From assembly GCF_040802235.1 (NCBI RefSeq), contig NC_133156.1:188549851-188613850 (forward strand): 64,000 nucleotides of DNA, written 5' to 3'. Below, piece by piece: positions 34,830 to 47,079 of this stretch (within the stretch, counting starts at the first letter, position 1; every line of letters starts with the position of its first letter). Position numbers and translations under genes: made by a program. This DNA comes from Manis javanica. Taxonomy: Eukaryota; Chordata; Mammalia; Pholidota; Manidae. The notes below the pieces were generated by a model. That model was not told the origin of the DNA, searched no databases, and saw only the letters and a list, made by a program, of their open reading frames with translations.

Positions 34830-35700
34830 AACAAATGTTAAAAAACACCTCACTATGTGGGTCAGACAAAGCACAGCTGGAGATTTGATTCAGTTCATGG
34901 CCATCGGTTTATGACCTCTGTATTAGACCCTTATTGAGCAGTTCTTGGCAAAAAGTGCTACTGAGAGTTGTGAGCAGTTTCCTGCCTCCCACAAAATAGA
35001 TGTTGGATTTGTTTTGTTCTGGAAAATGGATCACCCTGAGTTTTAGGAAGTCTTGTAGATGGCAGGGAGCCTCGTGTCTGCCTTAAATCTTGGCAGAATA
35101 CTGTGACATGAGTCTACTTTTCTTCTTCTCGGGTTACATGTTCCCACCCAGATTTCTGACTCAGTCTTAGCATGTGGACCAGTCCTGGCATTCACGGTTA
35201 CAAGGGGTCCCTTTTGCCGAGTAAGCTGGTTTCAGCTGGGTTCCTGTCACTGTGAATGAGAGTCCTGGCAAGCTGAATGTGACTCTGGGCAAGCAGTTCC
35301 ATGTTTCAGAGTCTCGGTTTCCTTACTTATAAGGAGGAGGAGGTCAGGTTAGAGATGCACTCAAGCCTTTTCCAGGATTTTAACAATTCAGAATTCTAAC
35401 ACATTTAAGGCCCCCCAGTCTGTGGAGCTCAAATACTTTTGACCTTGGTTCCCTGGAGCCACATGCCACCCACTGCCCCGTCACCACCAGTGCCTCTGAC
35501 TTACAGTGTCTGCTGTTCCTACTTCTCCTGGAGGTTGATTGTCCTGGTTACATTCAGGATGCTTCCTTGATGGCAGAGCCACTTGTATTTCACTTCTAAT
35601 TTCTCCAGATATGCCTCCAACATGATCTTTGTTGGCATTTTTCTTCTTTCTGCCCAACTCCTTTTTGCTCCCCCCTCCCACCTCTTATTCTATGTCTCAC
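34830..35700. other. Mostly unannotated, with a MIR piece
   Basis: A MIR-like stretch lies at about 35265-35370 ('gactctgggcaagcagttcc', 'cggtttccttacttataagg'). The rest was not recognised. Confidence 0.4.
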
Positions 35701-36229
35701 TAAAATCATATTTATTTGTTAACCTGCAAATAAAATTAAGACATTTTTAGACCTTTCTTTCCAGGACCCTATTGTGTATATAGGTTGTTCTACCCTTCTC
35801 TTCCTCCTTCCATTTTTCTCTGGGATGGATCTTATTTTATCAGCTCAGGCTAGAAAGCTACTTAACCTTATTTTCTCTAAGTCATTACAGAGTCTGCCTC
35901 TGAGTCCCCCTTAGGCGGGGTGGGAGGGAAATTTAGTATTAGTCATTATTAGGGATTCCTCCCCTCATCCCAGAGTCAGGCAAAGGCTCTGGGCATCTCA
36001 CCCAGAGCAAAACATGTGGAGGAGTCAGTTACATCACAGTGTGCTGGTTATTGTGGGTATGCTCATTTTCCTAGCCTATGTGGCACCCTGATGTCTGGGA
36101 GCTGCTGGGCCACCCTTGGGCATGAAAAACATAACAATAATAATGTTTAGGGAATGTTACCAAAGGGCCATGGATGTATGTAGTACATCTTATGTAGTAG
36201 TGCTTTACTTAAATAATTTTGTATGAACC

Positions 36230-36945
36230 AAATACTCCTTGATCTAGAACATAATTTCTCCAGATAACTCAGTTCTTCCTCATCTCCTTCAAGTCTTTGC
36301 CCAAATATGACCTTCATGTTGAGGCCTATCCTGACTGCCTACCTCTGTGCCTTATTCCCCATGGCTCCGCACCCCCTTGCCCTGCTCTACTTTTGCTCCC
36401 ATAACACTTACCATCTAACATTGATACGTAATGATAACTAATGAGGAAACATGTAAAGAATGATGGCATTCAAAAATTACCATTTGTCCACCACCACAGT
36501 AGTAATTGCTTCAGGCAAGATTCATCAGTAAAAGCTAAGATTAGCAGGCAAAACTATAATGAGAAACAGGATATTTATACAATCTCAAAGTATCTCTCCA
36601 TAAGACACTTATTAAAAAGGTAACACTAGCAATTTTACACTGGAGAAACCTGGCAGATACCACCTTAACCAAGTGATCAAAGGGCACATAACCATTAATG
36701 GGCAAATAGGCATCATGTGCCTCTTGATTTGAAGCACTGAGAAGGTGACTACCTAGCTTCTGGAATATTTCTGACAAAGGTGCATAACCTAAATCATGAG
36801 GAAACAGCAGACAAACTGTTTTCTGTCTGCCTCCCCCCACTAGACTACAAGCTCCATCAGAGTAGGAACCAATCTTGTTTACTTCTGTGTCTCAGAAGTA
36901 GAACAGTACCTGGCATATAGTTCAATAAATGCTTGAGGAAAACAT
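36230..36945 (+). repeat. L2 LINE split by a 399-bp insertion
   Basis: L2 text runs to 36418 ('ccataacacttaccatcta') and resumes at 36818 ('ttctgtctgcctccccccac', 'actacaagctccatcag', then 'gttcaataaatgcttgag'). Compared with the L2 consensus as I remember it, a short piece at the junction seems to be lost. Confidence 0.8.
36419..36817 (+). repeat. 399-bp duplicated segment inserted in L2
   Basis: Same length and orientation as 32365-32763, about 8 mismatches, no gaps. There is no poly(A) tail and no clear target-site duplication, so it did not arrive by L1 retroposition. Copying from the neighbouring locus during break repair is the simplest account. The shared edge 'CA' on the left may be microhomology. 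Confidence 0.92.
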
Positions 36946-36959
36946 AAATGATTCTCAAC

Positions 36960-37060
36960 TTACAGATCAGGAAACTGAGGCATATCAAAGGAAGTAACTA
37001 TGCATAATCACTAAGTGGCAGAGCTGGCCGCCTGAGTTCTTTGAACCACAGCACCATCTC
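36960..37060 (-). repeat. MIR SINE fragment
   Basis: 'acagatcaggaaactgaggc' and 'aatcactaagtggcagagct' are reverse MIR. Confidence 0.8.
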
Positions 37061-37402
37061 TGCATGCCCTGGGGATCCCCAGACCTGGATCCAGCCTCTC
37101 TGGGCACATCACTCCTCCCAGAGGCTCTGTCCTATCTGTGGGCATTGAGCACAGAGTGTGGGTCCTGTCCTCAACAAACCTCTGACTCTTCCTCCTCTTT
37201 CAGCTCAACCCCCGTCCCCTCCCCAAACACTGTCTACTTCCAGAATAATATAATATCCTCAACAAGGTTAAACTTTTATTTAGTCCGGGAACAGCCTATC
37301 TTCCAGAAATGCCAACTTCCCACCAACTTTTCCTTAGCTCCCAAGGCCAATACTATAAGGACTGGCCACCTCCTCGGACTGAGGATTTCAGATTCAGCTT
37401 TG

Positions 37403-37432
37403 AGTGTGTGTGTGTGTGTGTCCGCGCGCGCA
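37403..37432. repeat. TG microsatellite running into CGCGCGCG
   Basis: About nine TG units are followed by TCCGCGCGCGCAC, the same arrangement as at 17892-17937. Z-DNA-prone. Confidence 0.85.
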
Positions 37433-37444
37433 CCCACGCAATAA

Positions 37445-38725
37445 ACTTGCCTTTTATACTATGAGCTACCCTTCCAACACCAGCTGCAAGATCCTGTCCT
37501 TCTCTTCTTTTTATTCCAGTCCTGAAATCCAGCTATAGCTGCTGAAACCCCTGAGTGGAACAGGCTTGCTCAAAGCCCACCCCTGGGAGGGCTGGAGGGA
37601 GTGGAGCTCCCACTGCAGTGTGAAAAAGGATCGTCCTTCTCTTCCTGGATGACTGAATGCTTTCAGCTGCAGCATTTGATCAAAGCCCCTGTGAAATAAC
37701 TCCTCCACATTTGGTTAGAAAGGATAGCTTTTCCTTGTGTAAAGTCCTACCCCACACACTGAGTCAGGGATGGAAGAGTGTGTGTACTAATGTTTTGAAA
37801 CAAAGGAGCATTGAACCTGTTGCACAGGCCATAACAAGTGGAGAGGTACAGAAAGACCTTCTGTGGCTGAGGGCAGCATGACGGTGACAATATTTAGAAA
37901 AGGGGGCCTATCCTTTCTCTGCTCTTTGAGAGAAAGCTGTGCCTTCAAAGCACAATCTCCCCTTTGGGACCCACCCCCTCTGATGATGTTAACAAAGATA
38001 CTAACATTAATAGAGCTGCTATTCTTTTCTCCTTTCCCCACCACCCTTCCAGAAAATCAGCACTTGGGAATGTTGTGGGGAGAGGCAGAGCATTTTCTTA
38101 ATTCCAGCCTGCCAAAAAGACCCTGGCACTTATCTGAAAAGACATCTGTGCTATATGACCAGGCCGAGAGGATGTGTTTCCATGCCCAAATGTTTCCTGT
38201 CTTTCTGGTGATTTCCTCTCTCTGTGATTGACAAATACTTTCAGATGCTGGAGGCCGAATAAAAAAGAAACCAAATCCTGCTGTGATCCTTTCACAGCTG
38301 GGCCCTTCATGCTCTGTCTCTGAGTGTGAGGCAGGACCAGGGTGATCAAAGAAGAGAAAGCAGATGCTACACCACCCAGAGGAGAGGGGAGGAAGACGAG
38401 GCTGGGGGCCTAGAGCACCAAGATACCCCAGTCACAGGCCTGAAAACCAGAGCACGTAGGTCTGAGGAACTCTGAGAGGGTCACTTTTACTGACTTCCCT
38501 TTTCCTCTCCTGGAATTTGGAGGCTTGCGGGGAAAGCACCTGGGGGGATTGTCTGGGGCAAAGCACACATCCTTGCTCCTCGCTGTTCTCATCTGTAACG
38601 GGGAGGTATGCAGCAGGTTCCTCTGAAATGCTGCGGTCCTGAGGCTGACACAGGCAGAAGGCGCCAAGTCTCATGAAGCCAAGCTATCAAGAGAGCTCCC
38701 AGTGGTGGCCATTCTGCTCTCTGTG
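37445..38725. other. Unannotated, moderate GC
   Basis: No repeat or exon is supported. Open frames at 37863-38231 and 38410-38674 lack recognisable domains. Confidence 0.35.
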
Positions 38726-38729
38726 GACC

Positions 38730-38912
38730 AGTGTTCTCAAACCTGAGCGAGCTTCAGAGTCCCCTAAAAGGCTTGTTAAAGCATAGGCTACACTGGACCC
38801 ACCACCAGAGTTGCCTTCCAGTAGGACTGGGGTGGGGCCTGATAATTTACATTTCTAACAGATTATCAGGGGATCCCAAATCTGGGATCACAGGTTGAGA
38901 ACCACTGTTAGT
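38730..38912 (+). mobile_element. hAT-Charlie element, MER5-like
   Basis: 'cagtgttctcaaacctgagc' opens and 'aggttgagaaccactgt' closes as imperfect inverted ends. The centre ('ggggtggggcctgataattt') is typical. Confidence 0.85.
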
Positions 38913-39010
38913 CCTTTCCCGTCCGGTGGGAGAAGGGTCTCGTAGGTGAAGATCACTTGGATGGAACACGGCCCAGCAGTGTTGCAGCCTTGATGCGTAC
39001 CTCTTCCTCT

Positions 39011-39028
39011 CACCTGTAGGGGGCAGCC
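39011..39028 (+). promoter_or_regulatory. CTCF-like motif
   Basis: CACCTGTAGGGGGCAGCC fits the CTCF core (TAGGGGGCAG variant). Confidence 0.55.
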
Positions 39029-39194
39029 TGGTCCTGACTCAGCCTAGACCAGAATAACTGTGCCCTTAACTCCTGATAAATACTCCCATTTCCTCAAGAG
39101 CCTAGATAGCCGCTAAGGCCGCCTCATGGGCCTGCGTCTGGGCCTTTGGCTGGGGATCCCTGTTAGTCTGAGTGTTCCCAGCCAGGGTTGAGTA

Positions 39195-39340
39195 GGGATT
39201 TACTACCCAAAAGAGGGCAGCTCTGCTAATGCTGGACTCCCAAAGGCAAGAAGTATATCTTACTAGTTTTAGCATTCTCACTGCTAGCATAGTGCTGGCT
39301 CAGCATCAGGACCCAATAAATGTTTCACAAAGACCCTGAA
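39195..39340 (+). repeat. L2 3' end
   Basis: 'ggactcccaaaggcaagaag' and 'acccaataaatgtttcacaa' fit the L2 terminus. Confidence 0.55.
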
Positions 39341-39540
39341 TATTTATGCAAGACCTAGTGAAGGAGAAGGGCAGAAAGCGATGGAATCAGTTTTTAAAAT
39401 GGTCAGTTTACCAGGGTGACTGACCATTGTTTCTGAAAGCAAAAGCATCTCGTGTAGCTGGGTGAATCTCCCCCATGACTACACAGGCTTTCACACGGGC
39501 TAAACCATGTGGACAGGGAGAGGGCTGCAGGAACAAAACC

Positions 39541-39557
39541 CACCAGCAGGGGGAGCC
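39541..39557 (+). promoter_or_regulatory. CTCF-like motif
   Basis: CACCAGCAGGGGGAGCC is close to the CTCF core CCAGCAGGGGGCGC and has the same orientation as the motif 530 bp to its left. Confidence 0.55.
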
Positions 39558-39559
39558 CC

Positions 39560-40415
39560 TATATTTGCTCCAGAGGCTCCTGGCCCCAAGCAAGGCATCC
39601 CACAAACCCTCTGTTCTTATTTAAAAAAAAAATCCCTGTTTTTTTGAAACTTGCCTCAAACCTTTATTTAAATCAAGGTGAGAATAAGTAAGCAATGCAC
39701 AAAAAATACCCAAGCTGAACAAAAGTAGCAAATACAGACAGCCCTCAAAATCCTGAGGTAGACTGTGCCCACGGGTAACAACTCTCCCACCGAGGAAGCT
39801 GCTCAGCGAATAGACTTGCCCAGTGCGAGAAAGGAAGGCATTCTAGGGACATGGAAGGAGAGCAGAGGCTGTGAGATGGGAATAAGGTGTTTGGGGGACA
39901 AAGGGCGAAGACTAGACTGTTTGGAAAGGATCCCTCTCCCCACTTCATCCCTCAGGCTAGGAGGCCAGGTTTGGGCAGAGACTCAAGGCAGAGCCTGAGG
40001 ACGACCAGAGCCGTGAGATTACCTACCCGAGTATACTCAGTTTTCCACTACCAACATATTTCTGTCCAACTGCCAGATATTCAGAAGATATGAAAGTGGT
40101 ACCTCACGGGAACCCTCCATCAGTAAGACAGGCCTTCTGGGTGGGCCTCTAAGTGTGATCCCAGGCTTGTGCTGCTCCATTCCCACACTTCTCTCAAAGT
40201 TCCTTAGTGACCGTGGTAATCATGCTGTGGAACACAATCAGCATCTAATACCATCTGTGGATGTAGAACAGAGCAACTTCAAGTGATGCAGCTGGGGATC
40301 AACACATCACTGGAGCAACAACTGGACCCTCATTAGCAGCATTATCTGTCTCCTACCCTGGTGACTGGATACACCACAACATGGCACTTTTCACTAGAAT
40401 AGTCCTCAAGCTTTT
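39560..40415. other. Unannotated sequence
   Basis: Open frames on both strands (39745-40093) lack domains. No repeat was named. Confidence 0.3.
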
Positions 40416-40419
40416 TATT

Positions 40420-40740
40420 ATTCCATCTCCAAAACTGGTCCCCTTCCTGTACTGCCAATCTGCTTCAGTAGCGTCATCATTCATACTCATCTAAACAAGA
40501 AACTTTCCAGTTATTTTTCACTCTCTACCATCCATTTCCAGCCAAGAAACCCTGATCATTTTATGTCTTAAATAATCTCTATCCTCTCCCCTCCACAGCC
40601 ATGGATTAGGACTCATCTGGATGGCTACTAACCTCAGTCTTCTCTAATTCCATCCTCAACACTGATTCCAGATCATCTAAAAGTCATATTTGATCATGGC
40701 GTTCTCCTGCTGAAAAGCCATTGGGAGCTCCCTGATGCTG
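40420..40740 (+). repeat. L2 LINE fragment
   Basis: 'tcatatttgatcatggcgtt' with 'ctcctgctgaaaagccattg' is the L2 body; text to the left agrees loosely. Confidence 0.65.
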
Positions 40741-40779
40741 GTAGCGTATGGGGCTGTGTTGCTTTCAGGAACCAGGTGG

Positions 40780-41815
40780 GGTATGAGTGAACTGAGTAAA
40801 TGAATGAGTGAATGAACAGGTTCAAACAGATGGGAAGAGGAATTAGGGATAAGGAAGTTTTATTAAATTCCTATCGTGTGGGAGACTACACCCTGCAATC
40901 CTGAAAGCCTTGGAGTTGAATCCGATCAACACAGGAGAATAAACTTATTTAAAATCTTTGATTCTATAGTCATAACATCCCAGACAGGCAGGCTTCTCAT
41001 TTCCTTCCCCACTCTACTTTATAGATTCCAAAACACTTTGCACTGCTTCCTAAGTTTTATAATCATGAAAAATGAGGTACCACATGGCCCCATGTAGCAT
41101 AGCTCACTGTCCCCTAAAGGGCCTTTCTATAGTCAGTTGGGTGGGTATGTCCAACAGATTTCCCCCTTTTTCCCCTACCCAGCCTCTAGCTGGAGAAAGA
41201 AATGTGGTCTCAGAAGTAAAGAATATTTTCTCTTTTAACACAGATCCTCACCTTATACTCACATTAGAAAAATATCTCATTCTGAGCTCTCACACACAGA
41301 TATACACATACTATTTAGCTCCATATAAAAACTGCTGTTACCATGTTCTCAACCTTAATATCTGCATTCTGGGGGTAGCTGGCCCTTCCTCTTACACTTG
41401 AAAGGAGCTAACAAGTAACCATTGTGGGTGTCACCAGTGCTGTGACTGGAGTGTCTCAAGGGTGAGGCGATGAGAAGCTGGTTTTGTATTTATCTGCCTA
41501 GGCAACCGTCGTGTTTACTTACTGTCTGTTTGGTCAACTTCCAAACCAGCAGCACCGCACCCGTTACACTGGGCTCTAAGCTGGTTACTGACAGGCTGGC
41601 CTGCCAGTTGTGAGGAATTGTTACTTTTAACTTGAGCAATTGGTGGTTTCATTTAAGGCGCAGTTTTATAAACACACATCAGAGTTTCATCTGACAAAAA
41701 TCCTTAATGCTCAATGAGGTGTTGAAACACAAAGGTGTGGCTTTATACCAGTCAGACTGTCTTCTCCTTTTCTTCAGATTGACAAATATCATGTTTATCA
41801 ATCCTTTTGGGTTTG
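40780..41815. other. Unannotated sequence
   Basis: A small TGAA-rich tract occurs at about 40785-40818. Otherwise no element was recognised. Confidence 0.3.
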
Positions 41816-41819
41816 TTGA

Positions 41820-42060
41820 GGTTCTATGGTGTGTTTGGCATTGACCTAGGCTTTAGGAATTCAAAAATAAATAAGGGCTGGTCTGTCAGGAGTGATAAAT
41901 GTGTGAGCAGGTAAATGTAATGCGGGGCCATTGGGCTAGTAAAGCACGCAGGGGTAAGGTGTTGTGGGAGTGCTGAGGAGGTGGAGGGCAGCTGGGGAAG
42001 GTCTGTGGAATAGTTGATATTTGAGCTGGGTGTAAAAGGCAAGGAAGAACATTTTAAGGA
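41820..42060 (-). repeat. L2 LINE 3' part
   Basis: 'aattcaaaaataaataaggg', 'ggagtgctgaggaggtggag' and 'gatatttgagctgggtgtaa' follow reverse L2. Confidence 0.65.
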
Positions 42061-42280
42061 TAGCACGTGCCAGATACTGTGCTTGGTGCTTTCCCTGCAC
42101 TGCTTCATACGCAATGCTCACAACAGCATGTGAGAAGGGAATTATTATTACCCCCATTTTGTATGAGGAAGCAGAGGCCTGTGAAGTTTAAGTCTTTGCC
42201 TAAGTCACATACCTAGTAAGTCAAGAAGCTGAGATGTAAGATACTGCCACGTACATAGTAAGCACAGTGAACATTAGCTA
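42058..42280 (-). repeat. MIR SINE
   Basis: 'gccagatactgtgcttggtg', 'aattattattacccccattt' and 'tcacatacctagtaagtcaa' are reverse MIR. Confidence 0.8.
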
Positions 42281-42740
42281 TTATTATTTTATTATGATGA
42301 CTGATAAACCCAGGGCTATTGCCTCTAAAACCCATATGCCTGACACTGTGTTATCATGGCTCTCATGTGAAAGAAGCATATGTCTGGGTCTTACCCCATA
42401 TCACTAGAGGCATGAGTCTTTTTAAGTGGTATTCTTAAAGTTTTGAGTTAATACTTGGAGACTTGCCTAAATTATGAAGAAGACAGACTTGGTTTGTGGC
42501 TCTCACTGGTCACACAAGTGCCTGTCTCCTTATGTACTCTTTTTCCTTCAGGCTGCTCCTCCTGCCCCTTTCCCACTTTTGAAAAATCTGCTTCTTGGTA
42601 AAGGATCAGAGAACTTAAGTCCAAATCTTAGAACGTGAAATATGGAAAACCATGGGGATCATTAGTTCACTTCCTTGGTTTTACAGATGGAAAAACTGAG
42701 ACTGAATCAACCAAGATTTTTTTTTTGCTTCAAGAGACAT

Positions 42741-42780
42741 AAGATGCTAGCAATAATGAGGGCCTACTATGTGTCAAGCA
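42741..42780 (-). repeat. 40-bp near-identical segment, copy 1
   Basis: AAGATGCTAGCAATAATGAG followed by GGCCTACTATGTGTCAAGCA matches 44066-44105 with one mismatch. The right half is MIR-like. Confidence 0.85.
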
Positions 42781-43309
42781 ACTTAAACTATCTCAAGTGA
42801 AAAGGGAGATATATATTTGCTTTCAGGGGTAAAACTAACTTCAGGGATTTAAAAAAACATTTCATTAGTTTATTTATGCTCTCTTTTTAATCTAACTCTT
42901 TTGTTTCTACTTTAAAATGTGACAGCTTCAATTGCTCCTGGTATAGTTGGAATTCCTTTATATGACTGGTGGAAGATAGGGCCATAGGAAACCCCAGCGT
43001 TCCATGTCAGTGATTTCAGATGAAAGAAAGAACTTTTGTCTCCATATTTCATTGTATGTAATCCCACGGAAGGCTCTAAATGGCCAAGCTTGGATCACAT
43101 GGTTACTTCTTGGCTCAATCACTGCGGCCAACTGGATGTGCTGTAATGACTGATCAGACCTTGGTCTCATGTTATCCCTGTGTATGTCAGTGAGGAGGGC
43201 GCTGGGTTTGGGGAATGGCAGTTCACTATGGAAAGCAGCCTCACCAGAATCATGTGTGTCTTTATAGAAGAAGGAGGGGTTCTCATACCAGAAGGTCAGT
43301 TAGGTAATC

Positions 43310-43830
43310 ATCCTTCTAAGATGGTCTCCAATGTTCACCACTTCTGGTATCCAGGCCTTCATGGGATCCCCTCCCCATAGCCTAGTGACTCACTTCTGAG
43401 GAATAAAATATGGCAAAAGGGATGATATGTCCCTTCTGCTTTTATTTCACCAAAGTCTCTGATCCCCTTTCCTCGCTCACTCCGATTAAGCCAACTCCCA
43501 AGTTGTAAGCTGCCCTGGGGAAAGGCTCATGCAGCAAGGAACTGAGGGTTGCCTCTGGCTAATAGCTGGCAAAGAACTGGGACCTTCAGTCCAATAGCCC
43601 ACCAGAAAGGAGCCCTGCCAATGACTACTGAGTGTGCTTGAGAATGGACACTTCCCCAAGTGAGCTGTGAGAGGGTGGTCCCTGCAGCCCTGTGAGGGAC
43701 CCTGAGCTGGGTGATGCGGCTAAGCCATACCCACGAGCCTGACCCACAGCAGCTGTGAGATAAGGAATATGCATTGCTTTAGGCTGCTGAGTTCTGGGGT
43801 AATGTGATACACAGTGATAGAAAAAGAATA
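43310..43830 (+). mobile_element. MaLR (MLT1-like) solo LTR
   Basis: 'ctaagatggtctccaatgtt' and 'tctggtatccaggccttcat' open; 'ggctgctgagttctggggta' with 'atgtgatacacagtgataga' closes, as in MLT1-type LTRs. Confidence 0.75.
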
Positions 43831-44059
43831 CAGGGAGGAAGGGCATTCAGCAGACAGAATAAAGACACAGATATCTACCATAAAACCTAATATAACACAA
43901 AATACTATCATTGTTCTGGTTCCTGAACAGGCTTTTCCTTCCAGTTGTCTATTTCTCCCTGCCTGGATTACCCTTTTTTTCTTCATACCTTTTATATCTT
44001 TCCATTTTCTGTGCTTTCATAAAAGCCAGCAGGAAAAGGAGAGGAACAGGGAATAGAAA

Positions 44060-44260
44060 TATGTGAAGATGCTAGCAATACTGAGGGCCTACTATGTGTC
44101 AAGCATTTTGTAGGCCACTTCCCATGACCTCCTTTAGTCATTCCCCCAAACATTTGGAGGCTGGTTTATTAGTTCTATTCTACAGATAAGACACTTGAGG
44201 CCTGGAGAGTTGACATGATTTGCTGAAGATCATTTATCAGAGAAGTGTTTGTTCTGGGAC
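44060..44260 (-). repeat. MIR SINE
   Basis: 'cctactatgtgtcaagcatt', 'ctattctacagataagacac' and 'tgatttgctgaagatcattt' are reverse MIR. It contains the second copy (44066-44105) of the 40-bp segment. Confidence 0.75.
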
Positions 44261-44264
44261 ACAA

Positions 44265-45820
44265 GCAAAGCATGTTCATTTCACTGCAGCGGGCTGCCTC
44301 CTGGCATGCAGAGAGTTGTTTTTATCCAATAAACAGTCCCCTTTGTTCTCGTTGATGGACAACAAGGCTGATTCCAACATCAGGCCTTCACTAAGAAAGG
44401 GCTGATCAGTTGGATTGCATGCCTTTTTAGAATTATTCTGTTCTTTTCTTTCTGTGCCAACAGATAAATTTCTAAACAGACCTGCTTCCAGCTAAACAAA
44501 TCCCCTGGGAAGGAATCCCTTCATCACTCTCCAAGTCAAATCGCTTCTGTGTTAAACCAAAGGCTGAGTGTGCCAGGGAGGACCCGGTGCCACCTGCTCC
44601 CACGGGCGCCTGCCACAGCCCTTGTTTGTTGAGGAAGGATGCCCACCCCAGCAGAGAAGGCCAACCAGGAATTTGGGAGCCCAGAGAGGATATCCCAGGC
44701 TTCTATACGAAGAAGCAGAAAACCTCAACTCTGGCTTTTGCTGCTACACCAAATGGAGTCATGTGATGGAGGGGAGAGGTCTTATTGGCAGATATAACTG
44801 ATACCTTCACCAAGATGACACCATAAAGTCTCATCAGCTGAACAAGAGAAACCTGTAACAGAGATTAGACTACAGGCTTAGTTTCAGAGAAAAATAATTT
44901 CCCTGAAATGTTATTCTGTACCATGTGAGTCATAGTTGAACTGCCAAGGGAAGCATTTTTAGAACATCACAGAGGGGACAGTCAAAGGTCTAAGCCTTTA
45001 AAGGACATTTTTAAAGGTCAACTGCTTTTCCCTGGAGGGGGTCCTTTAATAGGGACTATAGAGATGGATAATAATTGTGGTACTGAGAAAGTGGAAAAAA
45101 TATTGAAAAAAGGAAAAAATTACTTGGAATCAGCTTGTCATCCAAGTCGTGCCTCCCGCCTCGCTGCACTGATCTGATCTGGGGATGCAGTGATGTTTAG
45201 CTCAGGTTTCTGGACTGTCCCCTCTCATGGTCCTTACCAACTTGCAGTTGCATTTCAGTATTAATCCAATTTACAGAGCTGAGAATTACATTTTAGCAGG
45301 GACCACTGATAGGGAAATACACCCCAAATTCTTTTCCTCCATTTGTATTTTCCACAATCTATATTCATTGCCACAGTCATTCTCTTGTGACAAACCTGGG
45401 ATGTATTTGTACCCACACCAATATTGAGCCTGTACCTGGTGTGTACCAGAAGCCTAATTTAAAAACCTGGGGGAACAAATTGGATGCATGAAGTTTGAAG
45501 GCAGAACTACCTTCCTCACTTCTGGGACAATTGGCTCATTTTCAGTTTCATCTTCACTCTAAGGATTTCTCCCAGGCTAGTCTTTAATCTCGGCTGTTTC
45601 TGAATTCCGAGCTTTTCTGTCCCTGCTCCTTGGGCTGTTCTGATGCTTCTGCCAGATTTCCCAAGGCTCCCTCTCTGCTGGGGCTATGACCTGCTGAGGC
45701 CACCTCCTCCCAGTGTTGTAGATGGCCCTGGAATGGATTAGGTACTTTCTGCTCAGCAGCCATAGCTGGGGGTGTTCTTGAAAGGCTCACCCTGCTCCAA
45801 GAGTTCCTACTGAGCACCCT
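44265..45820. other. Unannotated sequence
   Basis: No repeat or exon was supported. Open frames of 60-80 codons on either strand look like chance. Confidence 0.3.
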
Positions 45821-45824
45821 TATC

Positions 45825-46030
45825 GATCACTTGATGTATGCTAGGCTTGTGCTAAGCTCTCTATGTTCACTAATCCTCATAAAACGTTTGTCCCTCTTGC
45901 CATCCTATTTTACAAATGAGGAACAGAGAGGTTAAATAATATGCACAGAGTTGCAAATCCAGTAGTGGTGCTACAGTTTGAATTCAGTCAACCTGGCTCC
46001 TGAGCCTGTGTTCTTTACCACACTGCTATT
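45825..46030 (-). repeat. MIR SINE
   Basis: 'acaaatgaggaacagagagg', 'ttaaataatatgcacagagt' and 'gtgttctttaccacactgct' follow reverse MIR nearly throughout. Confidence 0.85.
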
Positions 46031-46034
46031 GGCT

Positions 46035-46955
46035 GCTTCCAGATCTTAGCTTCCAGATCAATAGGACCTTTTATTGACTAGTTGTAGATCTTAGCCCATT
46101 TCCTGCAGGGTCCTTTGGTCCTAGATATTTGGGTCAGGTGCAGCTGTATCATGTGATAAGACAGGTACTCAATAAATTCTATTCAAGGATCACGTGTCAA
46201 ACATCTGCTGGGTGCAGGACACTGCTAAATCACAAACCTGGAGTGGGAGTTTTCTGGTAGAGGAGAATTATGGCAATCTTTCATTGGATGACTAGGAAGG
46301 GAATCCTTTTGCTTGCAAGAACAGATCTGACCTGAGGCAAAATTGTGAGGTGTCTCATCCCTGTATGGCCTTTCTCACATCCTGTTCTGTTCTTCCTTCA
46401 ACTAGGAAGCTTCTCCTCCTCCACTCAGGATATCTCTCCAGGCCTCTGCATCTGCATTGCACTCAGAAATAGGTCACATGCATCTCAATACATTTTTGAT
46501 TTAAGCTTTATTTTTGGATAATCCAGAGGAACATACTTCAGCAATTGCTTGGTTCTGGAAAGGCCATGACAGGTATCCCCAATTTCACTGAGCTTATAAT
46601 TTGATAGGTGAAAGTAGACAAAAGTCTTTATAATAGGGTAAAATGAAATAAGAGCTCTAAAGGGGAATACATAAGTGAGGGTGGACCCCAAGCCAGTTAA
46701 TGAAAGGCATTGTTCTTTTCTGAGTGATGGAAATTTAAATCTTGAGTGGAATATTAGTTGCACAGGGAAAATAATTTTCAAAGCTCATCAAATTGTGCAC
46801 TGAGTCCTATACATCTCTCCATGTGTAAATATTACCTAAAGAAAATATTTTTTCTTTGAGAAATTTAAAAGGCATAGTTTTAAAAGAATACCAGGGAGCA
46901 GACACAGAGTCATTCCCAAGTGTCATATAGGTAAATCATCTATCCAGATGATAAA
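46035..46955. other. Unannotated sequence
   Basis: The 98-codon frame at 46485-46781 (minus) has no recognised domain. An L2-like end may lie near 46150. Confidence 0.3.
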
Positions 46956-46959
46956 TCCA

Positions 46960-47075
46960 TAAATCAACTAATATTTATGGAGCACCTAATTTGTAACTGG
47001 ACTGTTCTTGAATCTATTGATGAAGAGACAAAGGTCTCTTGTCTTCACAGAGCTTACATTCTAGCAGGACCCTTC
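46960..47075 (-). repeat. L2 3' end
   Basis: 'tatttatggagcacctaatt' and 'cacagagcttacattctagc' are reverse L2. Confidence 0.65.
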
Positions 47076-47079
47076 AGCT

